Shown: one piece after another, positions 60,686 through 64,000 of the stretch
How positions within the stretch are numbered: the first letter of the stretch is position 1
Layout of the letters: each line of letters opens with the position of its first letter
Assembly: GCA_018388625.1 (NCBI GenBank)
Contig: CP074402.1
Location: 5,890,001 to 5,954,000, forward strand
Reading direction: 5' to 3'
Length of the DNA stretch: 64,000 bases
DNA from: Nocardiopsis eucommiae
Lineage (GTDB): Bacteria > Actinomycetota > Actinomycetes > Streptosporangiales > Streptosporangiaceae
Program-made: the position numbers and the translations under genes
Notes under the pieces: model-generated
Told to the model about the DNA's origin: nothing
Seen by the model: only the letters and a program-made list of their open reading frames with translations
Database searches by the model: none

Positions 60686-62362
60686 ATGACCAGTGTCGAG
60701 GACATGACCCTCGGTCTGCCTGACCCGATCGAGGCCGACCCTCCGACGATCCGCTCGGGCGCCGAGGAGCTCGACGAACTGCACGCGGACATGCTCGGAC
60801 AGTCGGGTGACACCGACAGCCAGATGCGTTCCTCCGCGAACCAGTTCACCGACCGCATCGCCTGGGACATCAGCTCCGCCTCCGCCGACGAGCTGATGGC
60901 GTGGGAGGAGGCCTCCAGGGCCCTCACCTACGGTGCCGGGATCCTGCGTCTGTGGGCCGGGGACATCGACACCTACCTCACCGACCGCGCCGACATCGTG
61001 CAACGCTGGCAGCAGGCCAAGGCCGACATCCAGGCGCTCAGGGGCATGGGCCGCGACTACGCGATCGGCCAGGCGGTCGTGGAGTTGTTCGGCGGCGAGA
61101 CCGAGGCCGACCGGCTGGCGGCCACACGTGAGGAGCTGCGTTCGGAGCACGCCGGTATCTGGGGCACCCTGATGACCCGGGCCGAACGGACCAAGATCGA
61201 GCTGCGCACCGGGCCCAGCAAGGAGTCCCTGGAGCGCATGGTCGAGGCGGGCCTGCTCACGGCCGGGCAGATCGCCACCTACGGGGACCACTACCCCGCG
61301 ATGGTGCCGGACGAGATCGACGGCAGCGAACCGCCCCACCTGGTCAACGCCTGGTGGGACTCGCTCACCGAGGAGGAGCGCGAACAGGCCATGGCCGACG
61401 ACCCCGACCTCCTCCGGGACCTGGACGGCATCCCCGCTGACGTGCGCGACCAGCTCAACCGCGACTACCTGGCCGAGGAGCCCGACCGGATCGACAGCGA
61501 GATCGAGGACCTCAGGGAGGAGCGGGAGGCCCTGAGCAACGGCCCCGGCCACGACGGGAAACGGCGGATCCTCGACAACCAGATCGAGGAGCTGGAGGCC
61601 GAGAAGGGCGTCGTCGAGACACTGCTCGACGACCTTGGGGACAGCTCGGCCGACACCGACAAGTTCCTGTTGGCCTTCGAGAGAGGGGACAACGGCCGCG
61701 CCATCGTCTCTCAGGGCAACCCCGACACCGCCGACAACGTCGCCACCCTCGTCCCGGGCACCACGACCACCTGGCAGAGCATCGAGGGTCAGATGGGGCG
61801 GGCGGACAACCTGGTCCTGGCCGCCGAGAACGCGGACGAGGACGCCGATCACGCCGTGATCAGCTGGATCGGATATGACGCGCCCAACATCCCCGAAGCG
61901 GCCGGGAAGGGGAGGGCCGAGGGCGCGGTCGATGATCTGAGCAGCTTCCAGGACGGCCTCCGGGCCACCCACCGGAACTCGTCGCAGTCGAACAACACCG
62001 TCATCGGACACAGCTACGGTTCGACCGTCGTCGGCCACACCGCGCAGGGCGATGGTGGACTCAACGCCGACGAGATCGTCCTGGTGGGCAGTCCTGGCAC
62101 GAACTCCCGGCACGCGTCCGAACTCGGTTTCCTCGCTGAAGACGTGCACGCCTCGACGGCGGAGAACGACGGAATCACCGGCTTCACCGGCCTGACGCAC
62201 GGCGCCGATCCCACCAGTCCCGACTTCGGTGCGACCGTGTTCGAGTCCGCTCCGGGCAGCTCGGACGGGGCCTGGCCGCTCCGGGACGCGCACTCGCAGT
62301 ACTTCCTGGACGGAAGCCCTTCACTGAGGTACATGGGTGAAGTCATCGCTGGAAACCACTAG
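60686..62362 (+). CDS. alpha/beta hydrolase with helical N-terminal half (DUF1023 type)
   Basis: 558 residues. The first 350 are mostly helical: an LXG/WXG-like start (SGAEELDELHADMLGQSGD, WAGDIDTYLTDRADIVQRW) and a coiled coil (about residues 260-320, EIEDLREEREAL, IEELEAEKGVVETL). The hydrolase half has NTVIGHSYGSTVVGH with nucleophile Ser in GHSYGS, EIVLVGSPGT, and DAHSQYFLDG, which supplies a likely catalytic His. No signal peptide. DUF1023 hydrolases fused to helical domains are frequent in actinomycetes and are thought to follow type VII-like routes; substrate unknown. Confidence 0.75.
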   Translation: MTSVEDMTLGLPDPIEADPPTIRSGAEELDELHADMLGQSGDTDSQMRSSANQFTDRIAWDISSASADELMAWEEASRALTYGAGILRLWAGDIDTYLTDRADIVQRWQQAKADIQALRGMGRDYAIGQAVVELFGGETEADRLAATREELRSEHAGIWGTLMTRAERTKIELRTGPSKESLERMVEAGLLTAGQIATYGDHYPAMVPDEIDGSEPPHLVNAWWDSLTEEEREQAMADDPDLLRDLDGIPADVRDQLNRDYLAEEPDRIDSEIEDLREEREALSNGPGHDGKRRILDNQIEELEAEKGVVETLLDDLGDSSADTDKFLLAFERGDNGRAIVSQGNPDTADNVATLVPGTTTTWQSIEGQMGRADNLVLAAENADEDADHAVISWIGYDAPNIPEAAGKGRAEGAVDDLSSFQDGLRATHRNSSQSNNTVIGHSYGSTVVGHTAQGDGGLNADEIVLVGSPGTNSRHASELGFLAEDVHASTAENDGITGFTGLTHGADPTSPDFGATVFESAPGSSDGAWPLRDAHSQYFLDGSPSLRYMGEVIAGNH

Positions 62363-62375
62363 AAGGCCCGAGGTA

Positions 62376-62876
62376 ATGAACCGACGGATAGCGGCGGCCT
62401 GCGTCACGTCACTGGCCCTGGTGCTCACCGGCTGCACCTCCGGAACCGGACAGAAGACAGGAACGGAAGAGACCATCACCGAGGACGAAGCCGCCGACAA
62501 GGCACAGGAACACATCGACAACGCGACCGCGGTCCTCCCGGACGGTGCGGAACTGGAGGATCGCAACGGGGTCACTACCGCGTCCTGCGACGACCCCACG
62601 GACGGCGGCCCCAAGGAACGGGTCACCGTCAGCGTGAACTACTGGATCCGTGGACTCGCAGTGGAGGACAACGAGGCCAACGTCGACCTCCTCCACGAGT
62701 ACTGGACCGCGAACGGCTACCAGGTACTCACCGATTCCCGCCCTGACGACCTGTACGTCTCCGTCGGGCACGAGGAGGACTCCTTCGTGGTGTCCGTCCA
62801 GGAGAGCAACCAGGGTTCCCTGTCCATGAGCGCCGCATCCCCGTGCGTGTGGCCCGACGGAGAACCGAGTTCCTGA
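62376..62876 (+). CDS. lipoprotein (paralogue 1)
   Basis: 166 residues with a lipoprotein signal ending LVLTGC (lipidated Cys). The mature part is acidic: EDEAADKAQEHIDNATAVLP, NYWIRGLAVEDNEANVDLLH, and a beta-rich end with Cys (ASPCVWPDGEPS). It begins 14 bases after the hydrolase gene and is paralogous to the next gene. No known family recognised. Confidence 0.75.
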   Translation: MNRRIAAACVTSLALVLTGCTSGTGQKTGTEETITEDEAADKAQEHIDNATAVLPDGAELEDRNGVTTASCDDPTDGGPKERVTVSVNYWIRGLAVEDNEANVDLLHEYWTANGYQVLTDSRPDDLYVSVGHEEDSFVVSVQESNQGSLSMSAASPCVWPDGEPSS

Positions 62877-62980
62877 GGTGAGCCCGCCGGTCCGCCGTGA
62901 ACGTCAGCCGACCTCCTGGGCCAGCGCCGCCTGAGGGTGTCGGACCACAGGCGGGGTCGTCGCTGGGAGAGGAGAGCTCA

Positions 62981-63457
62981 GTGAAGGACCCGGGGAGGAC
63001 GGCGGCCTGCGTGGCACCGGTCGTCCTCGTGCTCACCGGCTGCGTCTTCGGAGCCGGAACGGAGGCGAACATGACCGAGGACCAAGCCGTCGAGAGGATC
63101 GACGCGCACATCGAGGACGCGGTAGGCGTGCTCCCCGAGGACGTCCGCTTGGAGCCCCTGGACCAACCGACCTTCGGCGGCTGTGACGGCGGCGGCGGGA
63201 ACGAGCCCGTCACCGCCAGCCACATCTACTGGCTTCGCGACCTGGACTCCGAGGACAACGAGGCCAACGCCGAGGCACTGCACCAGTACTGGTCCGAGCA
63301 CGGGTACGAGGTCACGAGTGACCGGCGGCCAGAGAAGCTCTCGATCTCCGTGCGGCACTCCGAGGACGGGTTCGGAATGACCCTCCGCGTGAGTGACGAG
63401 GGCACTCTCTCCGTCGGGGCCTCCTCGCCCTGCTTCCACCCCGAAGACCGGTCGTGA
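62981..63457 (+). CDS. lipoprotein (paralogue 2)
   Basis: 158 residues from the GTG at 62981 (GGAGAG upstream), lipobox LVLTGC. The mature part matches its neighbour: TEDQAVERIDAHIEDAVGVL, YWLRDLDSEDNEANAEALHQ, HGYEVTSDRRPEKLSISV, ASSPCFHPEDRS. The pair arose by tandem duplication. Role unknown; immunity or anchoring for the hydrolase is a guess from order. Confidence 0.75.
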   Translation: MKDPGRTAACVAPVVLVLTGCVFGAGTEANMTEDQAVERIDAHIEDAVGVLPEDVRLEPLDQPTFGGCDGGGGNEPVTASHIYWLRDLDSEDNEANAEALHQYWSEHGYEVTSDRRPEKLSISVRHSEDGFGMTLRVSDEGTLSVGASSPCFHPEDRS

Positions 63458-63493
63458 CGCCCGCCACCGTCGAGCAGTCGGGCGGAGGTGACT

Positions 63494-63525
63494 TGTCGAC
63501 ACCGCGTCGAGTCGTCATGTCGACT
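63494..63525. repeat. GTCGAC dispersed repeat, second 32-bp copy
   Basis: Identical over 32 bases to 60081-60112. It covers the stop codon of the histidine kinase gene, so the protein end (DTDKST) is encoded by the repeat. Confidence 0.9.
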
Positions 63526-64000
63526 TGTCGGTGTCGGCGGGGCCGCCGAGGGGCAGGCGGAGGGTGAAGGCGGTGCCCTTCCCGACCGTGCTGTCCGCCG
63601 TCACCGAACCGCCGTGCAGCTCCACGAGTCCACGCACGATGGCCAGCCCGAGGCCGCTGCCCCCGGTACGCCGGTTGCGGGAACGGTCCGCACGCCAGAA
63701 CCGGTCGAAGACGTGCGGCAGGTCCTCCTCCGCGATGCCGACTCCGGTGTCGATCACCCGGATCACCGCGTCCGGGCCCGCCCGGTACGCCCGCACGGTG
63801 ACCGTCCCGCCCTCCGGGGTGTGCCGCACCGCGTTGCCGACCAGGTTCCCCAACACCTGGAGCATCCGGGTGCGGTCCGCGACGAGGGTCACGTCGCGTG
63901 CCTCGTCGACCAGTCGCACCCCGGCCTCCTCCGCGCGCAGCCCGTGGCCCGAGACCACCTGGCCCACGAGGGGACCGATCTCCACCGGTTCCGGGGACAG
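63515..64000 (-). CDS. sensor histidine kinase, C-terminal part
   Basis: 162 codons remain; the gene continues past the right edge. HATPase_c domain: VLGNLVGNAVRHTPEGG (N box), IDTGVGIAEEDLPHVFDRFW (G1/F box), GGSGLGLAIVRGLVELHGG (G2 box). This is the orthodox (HisKA) type of kinase, unlike the one at 36026. The partner regulator is not in the window. Confidence 0.92.
   Translation of the reverse strand: MSPEPVEIGPLVGQVVSGHGLRAEEAGVRLVDEARDVTLVADRTRMLQVLGNLVGNAVRHTPEGGTVTVRAYRAGPDAVIRVIDTGVGIAEEDLPHVFDRFWRADRSRNRRTGGSGLGLAIVRGLVELHGGSVTADSTVGKGTAFTLRLPLGGPADTDKST

Overview
The window looks like the chromosomal origin region of a high-GC actinomycete. The evidence is the order rpmH-dnaA-oriC-dnaN-gnd-recF-DUF721-gyrB-gyrA-DUF3566-tRNA-Ile, the parAB/rsmG/jag/yidC/yidD/rnpA block on the other side of dnaA, many GTG/TTG starts, actinobacterial DnaA boxes and consensus parS sites. 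Protein character and overall synteny suggest a Nocardiopsis-like member of the Streptosporangiales; that placement is inference from memory, not a database result.

Layout. 1-2.0 kb: end of a dienoyl-CoA reductase gene, a PadR regulator and tRNA-Ser. 2.0-4.6 kb: tadA, two tandem TadA-associated proteins, and upp. 4.9-6.8 kb: small conserved proteins and a PH-domain membrane protein. 6.9-8.9 kb: an ABC-F protein behind a candidate leaderless leader peptide. 9.1-11.7 kb: dnaB with a complete class 3-type intein. 12.1-14.8 kb: a MATE exporter, then a repeat-rich gap, then a Tat-exported amidase. 15-20 kb: rplI-rpsR-ssb-rpsF and a class A penicillin-binding protein. 20.8-25.2 kb: ino1, a GNAT acetyltransferase, a methyltransferase and the CCA-adding enzyme. 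25.3-35.3 kb: an envelope block comprising a DUF6049 protein, two tandem MurJ paralogues, a pseudokinase with a discoidin-like ectodomain, sigM and its anti-sigma factor. 35.3-37.9 kb: a two-component system and a small membrane protein. 38-39.3 kb: trxB-trxA under a SigR-type promoter. 39.4-45.5 kb: parB-parA with eight parS sites, rsmG, jag, yidC, yidD, rnpA and rpmH. 45.7-49.3 kb: dnaA flanked by two DnaA-box clusters. 49.5-59.5 kb: dnaN to gyrA, DUF3566 and tRNA-Ile. 59.5-64 kb: gene remnants, then a small-protein / DUF1023 hydrolase / twin-lipoprotein cassette, and the end of a histidine kinase gene.

The genes fit together as core replication (dnaA, dnaN, dnaB, ssb, recF, gyrase), segregation (parAB-parS), membrane insertion and RNA processing (yidC, rnpA), peptidoglycan assembly and its control (PBP, MurJ, pseudokinase, SigM) and thiol redox homeostasis (trxBA).

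Caution on quality. I count about 42 places where a conserved protein continues only if one base is added to a short run of C or G, and none where a base must be removed. Many fall in essential genes (dnaA, dnaN, dnaB, ssb, parB, rnpA, ino1). I therefore annotate these genes as intact genes carrying probable sequence errors, not as pseudogenes, and give the position of each run.
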